Shown piece after piece: positions 43,211-54,642 of a DNA stretch of 64,000 nt; position 1 is the first letter of the stretch, and the number at the start of each line of letters is the position of its first letter. Under the pieces are notes generated by a model. That model was given only the letters and a program-made list of their open reading frames with translations, was not told where the DNA came from and made no database searches. The stretch comes from Bacteroidales bacterium (GTDB lineage: Bacteria; Bacteroidota; Bacteroidia; Bacteroidales; P3): positions 49,359 through 113,358 of the forward strand of contig JAFZPH010000048.1 of NCBI GenBank assembly GCA_017550405.1, read 5' to 3'. The position numbers and the translations under genes were made by a program.

Positions 43211-44442
43211 ACCTCTTTGCCGTTAAGGAAGGTGCGAGCCACCTTGTTCTCGCCGTAGGCGTAGGGCAGGTACTCGTAGGTGGGGATAGGCTTGGTGATG
43301 TAGAAGTTGGCCTTCTTGCCAACGGCGACAGAGCCGAGTATGTCACTCACACCCATGGCGTAGGCAGTGTTCAAGGTGGTGGCGTTCAGGGCCTCTTCGG
43401 GGGTCAGGCGGTAACGTATGCAGGCCATCGAGAGGATGAGCTGCATATTGCCCGAAGGCGAGGTGCCGGGGTTGTAGTCGGAAGCCATGGATACAGGCAG
43501 ACCCGAGTCAATCATCTTGCGTGCCGGCGAGAGGGGCAGGTTGAGGAAGAAGGCACAGCCCGGCAACACGGTGGGCATGGTATCCGAGCCTTTCAGACAC
43601 TCTATCTCGGCGTCGCCCATCTGCTCCAGATGGTCGACAGAAATGGCTCCATATTTCACACCGACCTGCACACCGCCGGAGACAGCCATTTCGTTGGCGT
43701 GAATCTTCGGCCGCATCCCGTATTTGATGCCGGCCTCCAGAATGCGGGCGGTGTCCTCGACGGTAAAGAAACCCTGATCGCAGAAGACATCGATGAAGTC
43801 AGCCAGACCCTCGTCCGCCACTTTGGGTATCATCTCGTTGATGACCAAATTGACATAATCTTCCTGATGGCCGCGATATTCCATCGGGATGCCGTGGGCA
43901 CCGAGAAAGTTCGACTTGATGGTCATGGGCGAATTCTCTTTGAGACGGCGGATTACGCGCAGAAGCTTCAGCTCGCTCTCGGTGGACAGGCCATAGCCAC
44001 TCTTAATCTCGATAGCGCCCGTGCCCATACGCATCACCCCCTCGAGGCGCTGCCAGGCCATATCGTACAGTTCTTCCTCCGAGGCCGCTGCCGTCGCCTT
44101 GGCCGAGTTGAGGATACCGCCTCCCCTCTTGGCAATCTCCTCATAGCTGAGGCCACGGATTTTGTCGACAAACTCATGCTCGCGCGAGTTGGCATAGACG
44201 ATGTGCGTGTGGGAGTCGCAGAAAGAGGGCAGCACCATGCACCCGGTGGCGTCGATAATGATGTCTGCATTAGTCTCTTTCAGCTCATCCATGGGGCCGA
44301 AGGCGGCAAACTTGCCGTCCTCGATAATGAGGTAGGCGTTTTTCACGGTCTCCATCTGTGCCATATCCTTGCCACAGACGCGGAGCCTGGGCTGGCGTTC
44401 CACCTGCACCAACTCCTTGATATTCTTAATCAGTGTTCTCAT
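43207..44442 (-). CDS. hutI: Imidazolonepropionase
   Basis: Hydrolyses 4-imidazolone-5-propanoate to formimino-glutamate in histidine degradation. The 411-residue amidohydrolase has the Zn-binding [18 protein letters not shown], the [13 protein letters not shown] block, [12 protein letters not shown] (second metal site), SVDHLEQM and [10 protein letters not shown], which are diagnostic of HutI. No hutH, hutU or formimidoyltransferase gene is in the window. Its stop overlaps the LolD-like ATPase start by four bases. Confidence 0.95.
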   Translation of the reverse strand: MRTLIKNIKELVQVERQPRLRVCGKDMAQMETVKNAYLIIEDGKFAAFGPMDELKETNADIIIDATGCMVLPSFCDSHTHIVYANSREHEFVDKIRGLSYEEIAKRGGGILNSAKATAAASEEELYDMAWQRLEGVMRMGTGAIEIKSGYGLSTESELKLLRVIRRLKENSPMTIKSNFLGAHGIPMEYRGHQEDYVNLVINEMIPKVADEGLADFIDVFCDQGFFTVEDTARILEAGIKYGMRPKIHANEMAVSGGVQVGVKYGAISVDHLEQMGDAEIECLKGSDTMPTVLPGCAFFLNLPLSPARKMIDSGLPVSMASDYNPGTSPSGNMQLILSMACIRYRLTPEEALNATTLNTAYAMGVSDILGSVAVGKKANFYITKPIPTYEYLPYAYGENKVARTFLNGKEV

Positions 44443-44505
44443 ATCTTGTTGTTAATTCATTATTACTTTCAATGGCGGCAGGAAAGCGCATAGACCCTAC
44501 AGGAC

Positions 44506-45534
44506 TTATAGGTCTAATAGCTGTTGTTGGCCGTCGGTTTTCAGTTTGCCGAGGTGCTGGTAGGCCAACGGGGTGGCTTCGCGGCCTCGGGGGGTGCGCT
44601 GCAGATAGCCTTCCTGTATGAGGTAGGGCTCGTAGACCTCCTCGACGGTGCCGGCGTCTTCGCCCACGGCTGTGGCGATGTTGTTGATACCTACCGGACC
44701 GCCACGGAACTTGTCGATGATGGTGCCGAGGATGCGCAGGTCCATCTCGTCAAGACCGTTGCTGTCCACATTGAGGGCGCGGAGAGCATAGCGGGCGATG
44801 TCCAGCGTGATGGTGCCGTCGCCCTTGACCTGCGCAAAGTCGCGGACGCGGCGCAGGAGGAGGTTGGCGATACGGGGGGTGCCGCGGCTGCGGCGGGCAA
44901 TCTCGAAAGCCGACTCGGAGGTAATCTTCACCTGCAGGAGGGAAGCGGAGCGGTTGACGATATGTGCAAGGGTTTCGGCGTCGTAATACTGCAGGCGGCA
45001 GTTGATGCCGAAGCGTGCGCGGAGTGGTGCCGTTAACATGCCGGAGCGTGTGGTGGCCCCGATGAGCGTAAAGGGTTTGAGATTGAGCTGCACGCTGCGG
45101 GCGGCAGGGCCGGACTCGATAAGGATGTCTATCTTGTAGTCCTCCATGGCGGAGTAGAGGTACTCCTCCACCACAGGCGAGAGACGGTGTATCTCGTCGA
45201 TAAAGAGGACGTCGTTGGTCTCGAGCGAGGTGAGCATACCGGCCAGGTCGCCGGGTTTGTCAAGCACCGGGCCGGAGGTCATCTTGATGTTCACCCCCAG
45301 CTCGTTGGCGATGATGTAGGAGAGGGTAGTCTTTCCAAGTCCGGGGGGGCCGAAGAAGAGCACGTGGTCGAGGGGTTCGCCACGCTGCTTGGCCGCACCC
45401 ACAAAGACACGGAGGTTGTCGAGCACCTGTTTCTGCCCCGCAAAGCTGTTGAAGCCCTTGGGGCGCAAAGCACGCTCGACCTCGCGTTCCTGCACAGTCT
45501 GGCTGTGGCCGGTAGCATCTAAATTGGTGTTCAT
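44506..45534 (-). CDS. ruvB: Holliday-junction branch-migration helicase subunit RuvB
   Basis: The AAA+ motor that drives branch migration with RuvA. From ATG 45534 the 342-residue protein is the normal RuvB length, with Walker [10 protein letters not shown] (62-69), Walker [11 protein letters not shown], the arginine-finger/sensor region [21 protein letters not shown] and the winged-helix C-terminus [13 protein letters not shown]. The upstream codons to 45603 translate the promoter (-7 box at 45557-45564) and are not part of the protein. Confidence 0.95.
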   Translation of the reverse strand: MNTNLDATGHSQTVQEREVERALRPKGFNSFAGQKQVLDNLRVFVGAAKQRGEPLDHVLFFGPPGLGKTTLSYIIANELGVNIKMTSGPVLDKPGDLAGMLTSLETNDVLFIDEIHRLSPVVEEYLYSAMEDYKIDILIESGPAARSVQLNLKPFTLIGATTRSGMLTAPLRARFGINCRLQYYDAETLAHIVNRSASLLQVKITSESAFEIARRSRGTPRIANLLLRRVRDFAQVKGDGTITLDIARYALRALNVDSNGLDEMDLRILGTIIDKFRGGPVGINNIATAVGEDAGTVEEVYEPYLIQEGYLQRTPRGREATPLAYQHLGKLKTDGQQQLLDL

Positions 45535-45556
45535 TCCTGTGTACCTTTTGAATGTG

Positions 45557-45564
45557 CAAAGATA
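45557..45564 (-). promoter_or_regulatory. -7 promoter box of ruvB
   Basis: TATCTTTG followed by CACATTC, about 22 bases before ATG 45534. Confidence 0.65.
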
Positions 45565-45659
45565 CAAAAAAAACGGCACATAGATATTTTTTCTGCCCGA
45601 CACGATAATAAAAGAGCGCCAAATGCGTTATGGTGGTATATATAAAACAATGTAGTAAC

Positions 45660-46496
45660 ATGAGATCAATAATTGTAGGAACAGACTTTTCCAAAGGGTC
45701 TCTCGTGGCTCTGGAACTGGCAACCGACATTGCCAACAAGATCCATTGTGGCATAAAAATAGTATGGGCCAAGCGCGAGAAACTGTTGATGGACGAAGAG
45801 CAGCAGACGGTGATGACCCTGCTGGCCGAGGACAAGCTGAAACAGCTTTGCGAAGAGTATCAGCCCCGAATGAAGTCCGGCAAAATACGGTGGGATATCT
45901 GTTCCGGCCGAGTGGCGGCTGTGATAGCCCGTGAGGCCCGCCACGAGAATGCCCCCATGATAGTCATCGGTACCAACGGCGCCTCGGGGTTCGAGAAATA
46001 CTGGATGGGCAGCACTGCCGTGCGTATTGTGCAGGAGGCCCCAGTCCCTGTATTGACCATCCGCGAGGGCTTTAACTTCCATAAAGAACTGGAGCGCATT
46101 GTCGTCCCCATCCGTGTCAACGTCAACTCGCGCCAGAAGGTGCCACCTGCAGCGACGATGGCCAAGATGTTCGGCTCCGAAATCCATATCCTGGGACTGC
46201 AGGAGTCGGTGGAAGAGGCCGCCCAGCTGCGCGCCTACATGGTGCAGACAGCCGAGTTTCTGGACCACGAGGGCGTACGCCATGTGGCCACGGTGCAGAA
46301 ATACACTAACTATAGCGATGCCGTGTTGGGCTATGCCGAGAGCATCAATGCCGACCTGGTGGTAATCAACACCGAGCAGGACCGCATCATTTCGCAGCTC
46401 TTCCTTGGCACCAACGCCCAGCAGATAGTGCATAACTCGCAGCTGCCGGTGCTGTGTGTCCATCCCGCCGACATCTTCACCCTCACCAAGTCATGA
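45660..46496 (+). CDS. Tandem-domain universal stress protein
   Basis: A 278-residue UspA-family protein made of two Usp domains (about 1-140 and 145-278). The first has the ATP-binding pattern GTNGASGF...GSTA (G-x2-G-x9-G-S/T), the second lacks a full copy of it (NTEQDRIISQLFLGTNAQQI). It is divergent from ruvB. ATG 45660 (MRSIIVGTDFS) is the family start. The TGA stop overlaps the ATG of the flavoprotein gene (ATGA), a strong sign of coupled translation. I see no clear -7 box for this gene. Confidence 0.9.
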   Translation: MRSIIVGTDFSKGSLVALELATDIANKIHCGIKIVWAKREKLLMDEEQQTVMTLLAEDKLKQLCEEYQPRMKSGKIRWDICSGRVAAVIAREARHENAPMIVIGTNGASGFEKYWMGSTAVRIVQEAPVPVLTIREGFNFHKELERIVVPIRVNVNSRQKVPPAATMAKMFGSEIHILGLQESVEEAAQLRAYMVQTAEFLDHEGVRHVATVQKYTNYSDAVLGYAESINADLVVINTEQDRIISQLFLGTNAQQIVHNSQLPVLCVHPADIFTLTKS

Positions 46497-47740
46497 GCCG
46501 GGTGGTGATTGTGGGCGCCGGTGCTGCGGGCATGATGGCCGCAGTGGCCGCCGCCGAACAGGGGGCTGAAGTGGTGCTGCTGGAGAAGATGGACCAGGCC
46601 GGGCGCAAGCTGCGCATCACAGGCAAGGGCCGGTGCAATCTCACCAACACTGCTCCGTTGAAGGATTTCATCACCCACATAGGACCCGACAGCCGTTGGG
46701 TACGCAATTGTTTTGCCCAGATGTTCAACACACAACTGATGGCGTTCTTCGAGCAGCGGAATGTGCCGCTGGTGGAGGAACGCGGCAACAGAGTGTACCC
46801 CCGAAGCGGCAAATCGCTGGACATCTTCCTTGCATTAATCAACGATCTTGAAGCCCGCCCGAATGTGGAGATAAGGAAAAACTGCGCCGTGAAGAGCCTG
46901 ACCGAGGACCGGCACGGCGTCCGCCTGCAGGATGGCTCTACCGTCCGCGGCGATGCGGTGATTATCGCTACAGGAGGTCTCTCCTACCCCACCACGGGTT
47001 CAACGGGTGTGGGATACCGTCTGGCCGAGGAGGCGGGGCACACGGTGGTACCGCAGGTGCCGTCGCTGGTGTCGCTGGTGTGCGAAGAGAAGATTCCGCA
47101 GGAGCTTGTGGGGTTTGTGTTGAAGAATGTGGGACTCACCATCACCCGTCCCGCTGCCGGAGGGAAGAAACTATACGACGGCTTCGGCGAGATGACCTTT
47201 GCCGACAATGGCCTTGACGGGCCTTTGGTTCTTTCCGCCAGCCGCCAAGTGAGCCGTTTGCTGAACAGCGGCGAATCCCTTACAGCCCATATCGACCTGA
47301 AACCCGCCCTGACCGCCGAAACTTTGGACCACCGCCTCATCAACGATTTGAATGGAAGCGGGACACGCTTGTTCCATGACGCTTTGCGCATGTGGCTGCC
47401 CGCCGAACTGATACAACTGGCCTTGGACCGGCTGCACATTGAATACTACAAAAGGCTGCACCAAATCAACAGCGGTGAACGCCACCGCTTGCTGCACTTT
47501 TTGAAGGACGTGGAATTCACCTTGACGGGAACTGGCGACTACAATACAGCCGTGGTCACCCAAGGAGGTGTGAACCTAAAGGAAATCAACCCCAAGACGA
47601 TGGAGTCGCGACTGGTTCCCGGCCTGTACTTTGCAGGCGAGGTACTGGACCTGGATGCCGACACCGGCGGGTACAACCTGCAGATAGCCTTCAGCACCGG
47701 CTACGCCGCAGGCCGTGCTGCCGCCGCATTAACGGAATAA
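46493..47740 (+). CDS. HI0933/YhiN-type flavoprotein (BaiN-like NAD(P)/FAD oxidoreductase)
   Basis: FAD-dependent oxidoreductase of the HI0933 family, function not settled in most species. The 415-residue product starts with the Rossmann motif VVIVGAGAAGMMAAV, then the family signature RKLRITGKGRCNLTN, NRVYPRSGKS, and a C-terminal FAD-binding TQGGVNLKEINPKTMES...GLYFAGEVLDLDADTGGYNLQ. Start ATG 46493 overlaps the universal-stress stop. It ends at the intergenic region with repeat copies 7 and 8. Confidence 0.9.
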   Translation: MSRVVIVGAGAAGMMAAVAAAEQGAEVVLLEKMDQAGRKLRITGKGRCNLTNTAPLKDFITHIGPDSRWVRNCFAQMFNTQLMAFFEQRNVPLVEERGNRVYPRSGKSLDIFLALINDLEARPNVEIRKNCAVKSLTEDRHGVRLQDGSTVRGDAVIIATGGLSYPTTGSTGVGYRLAEEAGHTVVPQVPSLVSLVCEEKIPQELVGFVLKNVGLTITRPAAGGKKLYDGFGEMTFADNGLDGPLVLSASRQVSRLLNSGESLTAHIDLKPALTAETLDHRLINDLNGSGTRLFHDALRMWLPAELIQLALDRLHIEYYKRLHQINSGERHRLLHFLKDVEFTLTGTGDYNTAVVTQGGVNLKEINPKTMESRLVPGLYFAGEVLDLDADTGGYNLQIAFSTGYAAGRAAAALTE

Positions 47741-47810
47741 ATCCCCACAGCAATACAATAATATTTCAACCTATACGTCATAGGAATTGAAAAATATTCT
47801 AACGCATAGG

Positions 47811-47832
47811 TTAACCCCAAATCGGTCATAAG
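47811..47832 (+). repeat. Dispersed intergenic repeat, copy 7
   Basis: TTAACCCCAAATCGGTCATAAG, identical in core to copy 1 apart from one extra C; it begins inside the right arm of the inverted repeat after the flavoprotein gene. Confidence 0.75.
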
Positions 47833-47960
47833 AAAACCGCTGCAGAATCGTGCAATGCACGGGGATAAACCCTGCCCCCTACCTTCCCGCCCTGTGCCAT
47901 GGAGCGGCAACGTTTTCCCCTCTCTACGGAGTGGGGTCGTTCAATCCTGCTTCGTTACAG

Positions 47961-47984
47961 TATCGTTATAGCATCGTTACTCGA
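47961..47984 (-). repeat. Copy of a second dispersed motif
   Basis: Minus strand TCGAGTAACGATGCTATAAC then GATA, matching the motif at 27593-27618 in 20 of 24 bases. Confidence 0.45.
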
Positions 47985-48090
47985 CATGATAACGGAGAAC
48001 AAGCCGAGAAGCAGGCAACATCGAGCCAGGATTGAACGGCCCAAGTGGGTCGTGCGCGCCATCCGCTCAGTGCGGTTATCCCGATTGATA

Positions 48091-48116
48091 AGTCGGCTAA
48101 CGACCGATTTGGGTTC
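48091..48116 (-). repeat. Dispersed intergenic repeat, copy 8
   Basis: Minus strand GAACCCAAATCGGTCGTTAG then CCGACTT, with the full GCCGACTT right flank seen in copy 3. Confidence 0.75.
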
Positions 48117-48282
48117 AATCAGGAAGAGAAACTATTGGAAAACTTATGCGCCATTCACCTGCTACGGAGATAAGTGAATATTGCTTACAGACAGTCAACG
48201 CTAATTATCTAATCTAACTAGTCGGACAGCTCGACCGCAAACTTGATTACGGCCATTCACTGTTTCGTGTTTGTAGCTGAAA

Positions 48283-50196
<1,914 letters not shown>

Positions 50197-50265
50197 TGGT
50201 AGTGATAAAAGTTTGCAGACAAATCCCTGCTGCTATGGAATCGTGAACAACGAGGGACGACTATT

Positions 50266-50302
50266 CATAAAAAAAGGGTTGCCGTCAGGGAAGGCAACCC
50301 TT
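50266..50302 (-). terminator. Terminator of tonB
   Basis: Arms 50274-50283 and 50293-50302 form a perfect 10-bp stem (AAGGGTTGCC / GGCAACCCTT); the minus strand continues with a run of T. It separates tonB from the ABC-F gene. Confidence 0.8.
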
Positions 50303-50345
50303 ATAGTAGATTATTTGCCGGACTGATGAGCCTCAGCAAGAAGCA

Positions 50346-51032
50346 TTACTGAAGGTCGAAGTTGACAGGCAGGTTGAACTGTGTACGCACAGCTTTACCA
50401 CGCTGTTTGCCGGGTTTCCATTTGGGCATCATCTTCACGACACGCACAGCTTCGTTTCCGCAGCCGCCGCCAATGTCACGCAGAATCTTCACCTGACCTA
50501 CGCGGCCGTCCTTCTCGACAACGAACGAGACGAACACCTTACCTGTGATGTTGTTCTCCTTGGCGAGTTGGGGGTACTTGATGTTGTCGGCGATGAACTT
50601 GGAAAGTGCATCCAGACCACCGGGGAACTCGGGATCTTCCTCAACAACCAGAAAGACCTCTTCTTCAGCTTCCTCAACCTCTTCTTTCACCTCAACGCGG
50701 GTGAACTCCAAAGCCTCATCGGCTTTCGATTCGGCGTTGATGATACCTACCTCGTGGATGTCTTCAGCGTCGTTTTCCACAACGTTGAGCTCGGTAGCCA
50801 CGACTTCAGGCTCTTCGGGGGGAGGTGGTGGAGGAGTATCCTCGGATGTTTGGATAATGTCGGCGTCAATCTCAACATCGGCGGTACGGGTGCTCACTTC
50901 TTTCACCTCTTTGTCGTACGACTTGATGTTGAAAGCGACCAGTGCGGCAGCCAAAATGACTGCCAAACCGATTTCAAGAAACAGACCTCTGCGATTTTCG
51001 AGGTCAGCCCTGGGGGTTTTCTTTGCTTCCAT
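50346..51032 (-). CDS. Energy transducer TonB
   Basis: Inner-membrane-anchored protein that passes proton-motive force to outer-membrane receptors. The 228-residue form from ATG 51032 (MEAKKTPRADLENRR) has one N-terminal membrane segment (LFLEIGLAVILAAALVAF), an acidic/Pro linker with PPPPPPEEPEVV and a C-terminal TonB domain (about 140-228: PGGLDALSKFI, IKYPQLAKENNITGKV, GGCGNEAVRVVKMMPKWKPGKQ). No exbB or exbD is adjacent. Upstream codons to 51092 are not family-like. Confidence 0.9.
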   Translation of the reverse strand: MEAKKTPRADLENRRGLFLEIGLAVILAAALVAFNIKSYDKEVKEVSTRTADVEIDADIIQTSEDTPPPPPPEEPEVVATELNVVENDAEDIHEVGIINAESKADEALEFTRVEVKEEVEEAEEEVFLVVEEDPEFPGGLDALSKFIADNIKYPQLAKENNITGKVFVSFVVEKDGRVGQVKILRDIGGGCGNEAVRVVKMMPKWKPGKQRGKAVRTQFNLPVNFDLQ

Positions 51033-51310
51033 ATTATTGATGTTTAAATTATTATTGCACTTTTTCAGGGTTTTCGCACCCTCTATTTTCAACCGCTAAA
51101 TTAGCAAATTTTCTTGAATTATCAACAATTCGATGTAAAAAAAAAGAAAAAAAAGGGTTTTTTAACACTCCGCCCATACCCCGAAGGGGCCTGCCCGGGT
51201 CGCTCACCAAGCATCAGCCCATCCAGGCAAGGGAGAGGGTACAGGTGTATCCACCGATGCACGTCCGATAAAGAGAAAGACAGAATTGAGTCTATTCTAA
51301 AAAAAAAGTG

Positions 51311-51318
51311 TATCTTTG
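51311..51318 (+). promoter_or_regulatory. -7 promoter box of the AddA-like gene
   Basis: TATCTTTG followed by CATTTTGTT and ATG 51328, giving a very short leader. The rest of 51033-51310 (upstream of both tonB and this gene) holds A-rich sequence with no other recognised feature. Confidence 0.7.
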
Positions 51319-51327
51319 CATTTTGTT

Positions 51328-54300
51328 ATGGACAGCAGCCGTTTCATCATCTGCCGTGCTTCTGCCGGCTCGGGCAAGACGTACACCTTGGTACGCCAGT
51401 ATCTTCTGTTGGCCTTCTCGGCCAGAGAGGAGGAACTATCTTCACGGTTCAAAAGGATTCTCGCCATCACCTTTACAAACAAAGCGGCCAACGAGATGAA
51501 AGAGCGCATACTGCGCGAACTGGACAACATGTCTGCCGACGGTACCGGCACGCCCATGGGCAACGACATTGCCGAAACAATGCATCTCGACAGCAACACC
51601 CTGCAACGCTATGCCAGGGCGGTCCTGCAGGGGGTGCTTCACAACTATTCCGATTTTGCCGTTTGCACCATCGACAGCTTCATGCACCGCATTGTCCGCA
51701 CCTTTGCCCACGACCTCGGGTTGCCTCTCAATTTCGATGTCCAGATAGACAATGACGACTTGATACAAAACGCCGTGGAAGACCTAATGAGCCTGGCCGG
51801 CACCGACGGCCAGGAAGAGCTGACGGAGGTGCTTTGCGACTTTGCCGAAAGCCGGATGTCCGATGGCAAGAATTACATGATAGAAAAGGAGCTGTCCGAC
51901 CTGGCGAAGGAGCTCTTCAAGGAGCAGACCCCTCAATACCTGAGTCTGCTGAAAGACATCGACAGTCCCCAGTTTCGGGAAATGCAACGCCGCATGGCCA
52001 CCGACAACAGAGCCTACGAACAGCAGTTACGGGTCCTGGGGCAAGAGGGGGTCGACGTCTATACCGCAGCAGGGCTGTCCGACACCGATTTCTACCACGG
52101 CGCGACAGGAGCAGGTGCTTTCTTCCGCAAGCTGGCCAACGGTGTGGCGACACAGCCCAACAGTTATGTGCTGGCCTATCTGGAAGGAGACAAACTGGGC
52201 AGTGCCAAATGCTCTGCCGCCGTGAGCGATAGACTGGCCTCGGTGAAGCCACAGCTACACGACATCTTCGAACGCATCCAGCAATTCCGCTCCACCGAAG
52301 GAGTCCTGTACAACACCCGCAAACTGCTGATGAAGAACCTCTATTCCCTTGCACTCCTCAACAAACTGAACCAACTGGTTGGTGAGTACTCCAAAGAGAA
52401 CGAGATTGTCCACATCTCCGAGTTCAACCAACGCATTGCCGAAGTCGTGCAGGACGAACCCGCACCCTTCATCTACGAACGCATCGGCAACCGTTATACC
52501 AACTATCTGATAGACGAATTCCAGGACACTTCACGCCTCCAATGGCAGAACCTCGTCCCCCTCCTGGAGAACGGCGTGGGTGCCGGACACACATCGCTGG
52601 TGGTAGGCGACGGCAAACAAGCCATCTACCGATTCCGCCAAGGGGATGTGGGCCAGTTTGTGTCACTTCCGAAAGTCGACAACCCTGTGCATGGCCGCCT
52701 GCTCGAGCAGCCCGGCATCAGCACTGTGGAGCAGCTTGGACGCAACTTCCGCTCCGCACGGGGTATCGTGGAGTTCAACAACAGTTTCTTCGAGTGGGCC
52801 ATCCGCCAACGCTTTGCCGACAACCCCGAATTATACAATATTTATATAGGAGACGACCAGCAGCCCTCGCTGACACAGGAGCCCGTGAAAGAAGGCGGCT
52901 ACATCCAAGCCGGCTTTTGGGAGGCTGCAGACGACAACACGCAACTATGGGACCAGATGGTGAACGACATCCACGAACTAACCGGATCGTTGGGCTACAA
53001 GCTCAGCGACATCACCGTGCTGGCACGCTACAACCGCATTCTTGCCGACATCACCACCCATTTCACCCAGCAGGGCATCGCCGTAGTGTCCAACGAGTCC
53101 TTCCTCCTCTCCCAAAGCCCCACAGTGATGCTGATGCGCAGTATGCTTCAGTATCTAATCGATGCTACCGACCGCGTGGCCGCCGCGCAGGTCATCCTAT
53201 ACCTCAACCATCTGGGCAAGACCGACATTCAGCTGGACACCACATTCATCAACAACCGCCAGACTGTTAACCTCGACAATCTCCTTGCCAATCATGGGCT
53301 GACCCTGAACAGCCACCGGCTGCGGTCGCTCGGGCTTTACGATTGCTGCGAAGAGATGCTGCGGATGCTGCAACTGGAGGAGTGCGAAGCGGCCTACACC
53401 GCCACATTCCTCAACGTAGTGGCAAAGTACGCCTCCACTCACCGACACGACCTGACCGAATTCATCCAATGGTTCGACGAACAGAAAGACCGTCTCTCCA
53501 CCAACACCGCTGCCGACATCGATGCCATCCGTCTGATGTCCATACACAAGGCCAAGGGTCTCGAAGCGCCCATCGTGCTTTATCCCGTCTTGAACGAACG
53601 CGACAGACTGGACTCCATCTGGGTGCAGACCCCGGCCACCGATGCCGTGCCACTGCCCGTGGGGCTTGTCCACCCCACCAAAGGAGAGCCCACCCTGTTC
53701 GACCAGCAATACGACGAGGAACGCCGCAAGACCGATATGGACAACCTGAACGTGCTGTATGTAGCCCTCACCCGACCCAAGGAAAAGCTCTTCCTCTACT
53801 GCCACAAGCCTAAGAAATCCGGCACCACAGCCTACACCTCTTTACTGGCTGACTATCTCGACACCCGCGGCGACACCCACGAAGTGCGTCCCGACGTACG
53901 TGCCATCGGCACGAATAATCCTAAGCATATAGCCAAAGAGGCAGACAGCCCCATTAGCACCATCAATCTGCATACCACCATCTTCCCCGACTGGACAGAC
54001 CGCATTGCCATCGCCGAGCAGTCCACCGCCTCAAGACCTACCGACAACGAAGCCATCCGCCGCGGAAACCAGGTCCACGAGATACTGTCGCACATCGCTT
54101 CCACCGCCGATGTCGACAACGCCCTCGACAGCTATGCCACCCACAAACATCTCGACGACGAGACGGTGAACGCCCTCCGCCGAACGCTCTCCGCCATGAT
54201 GCAGCAACCCGAAGTGGCGCGATTCTTCAATCCTGCACACATAGCAAAAAACGAATGCGACATCGCATGGCTAGGCAACGTGATTCGTCCCGACCGCATC

Positions 54301-54477
54301 GTCTATACTCCTGAAGCCGTATACGTCATCGATTTCAAGACTGGACAGCCCAGTGCCAATCACACTATCCAAGTGCTGCACTATTGCGACGCCCTCCGTG
54401 CCATGGGCAACCCCATCGTAAGGGGATACCTCCTTTATATCCATCCCGACCACTGTCAAGTGGTCCCATGCGAATAG
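51328..54477 (+). CDS. UvrD-type helicase-nuclease, AddA/RecB-like
   Basis: A 1049-residue SF1A helicase fused to a RecB-type nuclease, for processing double-strand breaks. Walker A ASAGSGKT lies at residues 11-18, motif II is YLIDEFQDT (about 395), motif III-like GDGKQAIYRFRQGD, motif V IHKAKGLEAPIV, motif VI YVALTRPKEKLF (about 810), and the C-terminal nuclease has VIDFKTGQP (about 1000). The domain order and length match AddA. The usual AddB partner is not on either side: upstream is tonB in the opposite direction, downstream is mutA. The frame continues upstream to 51316 only through the promoter. Confidence 0.87.
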   Translation: MDSSRFIICRASAGSGKTYTLVRQYLLLAFSAREEELSSRFKRILAITFTNKAANEMKERILRELDNMSADGTGTPMGNDIAETMHLDSNTLQRYARAVLQGVLHNYSDFAVCTIDSFMHRIVRTFAHDLGLPLNFDVQIDNDDLIQNAVEDLMSLAGTDGQEELTEVLCDFAESRMSDGKNYMIEKELSDLAKELFKEQTPQYLSLLKDIDSPQFREMQRRMATDNRAYEQQLRVLGQEGVDVYTAAGLSDTDFYHGATGAGAFFRKLANGVATQPNSYVLAYLEGDKLGSAKCSAAVSDRLASVKPQLHDIFERIQQFRSTEGVLYNTRKLLMKNLYSLALLNKLNQLVGEYSKENEIVHISEFNQRIAEVVQDEPAPFIYERIGNRYTNYLIDEFQDTSRLQWQNLVPLLENGVGAGHTSLVVGDGKQAIYRFRQGDVGQFVSLPKVDNPVHGRLLEQPGISTVEQLGRNFRSARGIVEFNNSFFEWAIRQRFADNPELYNIYIGDDQQPSLTQEPVKEGGYIQAGFWEAADDNTQLWDQMVNDIHELTGSLGYKLSDITVLARYNRILADITTHFTQQGIAVVSNESFLLSQSPTVMLMRSMLQYLIDATDRVAAAQVILYLNHLGKTDIQLDTTFINNRQTVNLDNLLANHGLTLNSHRLRSLGLYDCCEEMLRMLQLEECEAAYTATFLNVVAKYASTHRHDLTEFIQWFDEQKDRLSTNTAADIDAIRLMSIHKAKGLEAPIVLYPVLNERDRLDSIWVQTPATDAVPLPVGLVHPTKGEPTLFDQQYDEERRKTDMDNLNVLYVALTRPKEKLFLYCHKPKKSGTTAYTSLLADYLDTRGDTHEVRPDVRAIGTNNPKHIAKEADSPISTINLHTTIFPDWTDRIAIAEQSTASRPTDNEAIRRGNQVHEILSHIASTADVDNALDSYATHKHLDDETVNALRRTLSAMMQQPEVARFFNPAHIAKNECDIAWLGNVIRPDRIVYTPEAVYVIDFKTGQPSANHTIQVLHYCDALRAMGNPIVRGYLLYIHPDHCQVVPCE

Positions 54478-54598
54478 TCCCCGGCAGCACCCTCAATTTC
54501 CGGCAAACACTTGAAAAAAGCAGGACTTTTACCACCCCGTAACCCATTTCTTGGTCGGCAAAGATGCGATTATTTTTTGCTATGTCGAAAAATAATCG

Positions 54599-54606
54599 TA
54601 ACTTTG
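54599..54606 (+). promoter_or_regulatory. -7 promoter box of mutA
   Basis: TAACTTTG followed by TTTGC, 37 bases before ATG 54643. Confidence 0.6.
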
Positions 54607-54642
54607 TTTGCTTAATTGTTGATAATAGAAAGACACAAGACT

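Larger units (their letters stand above)
47741..48282. other. 542-base intergenic region with repeats
   Basis: No credible gene. It contains an AACCTATACGT / ACGCATAGGTT inverted repeat (about 47768-47811) possibly terminating the flavoprotein gene, dispersed repeat copies 7 and 8, and the second motif at 47961-47984. Open frames in the region have no family-like features. Confidence 0.6.

Noticed and set aside
47850..48177. Small plus-strand frames in the repeat-rich gap
   Set aside because: They read through repeat copies and the second motif, with no start region or family-like features.
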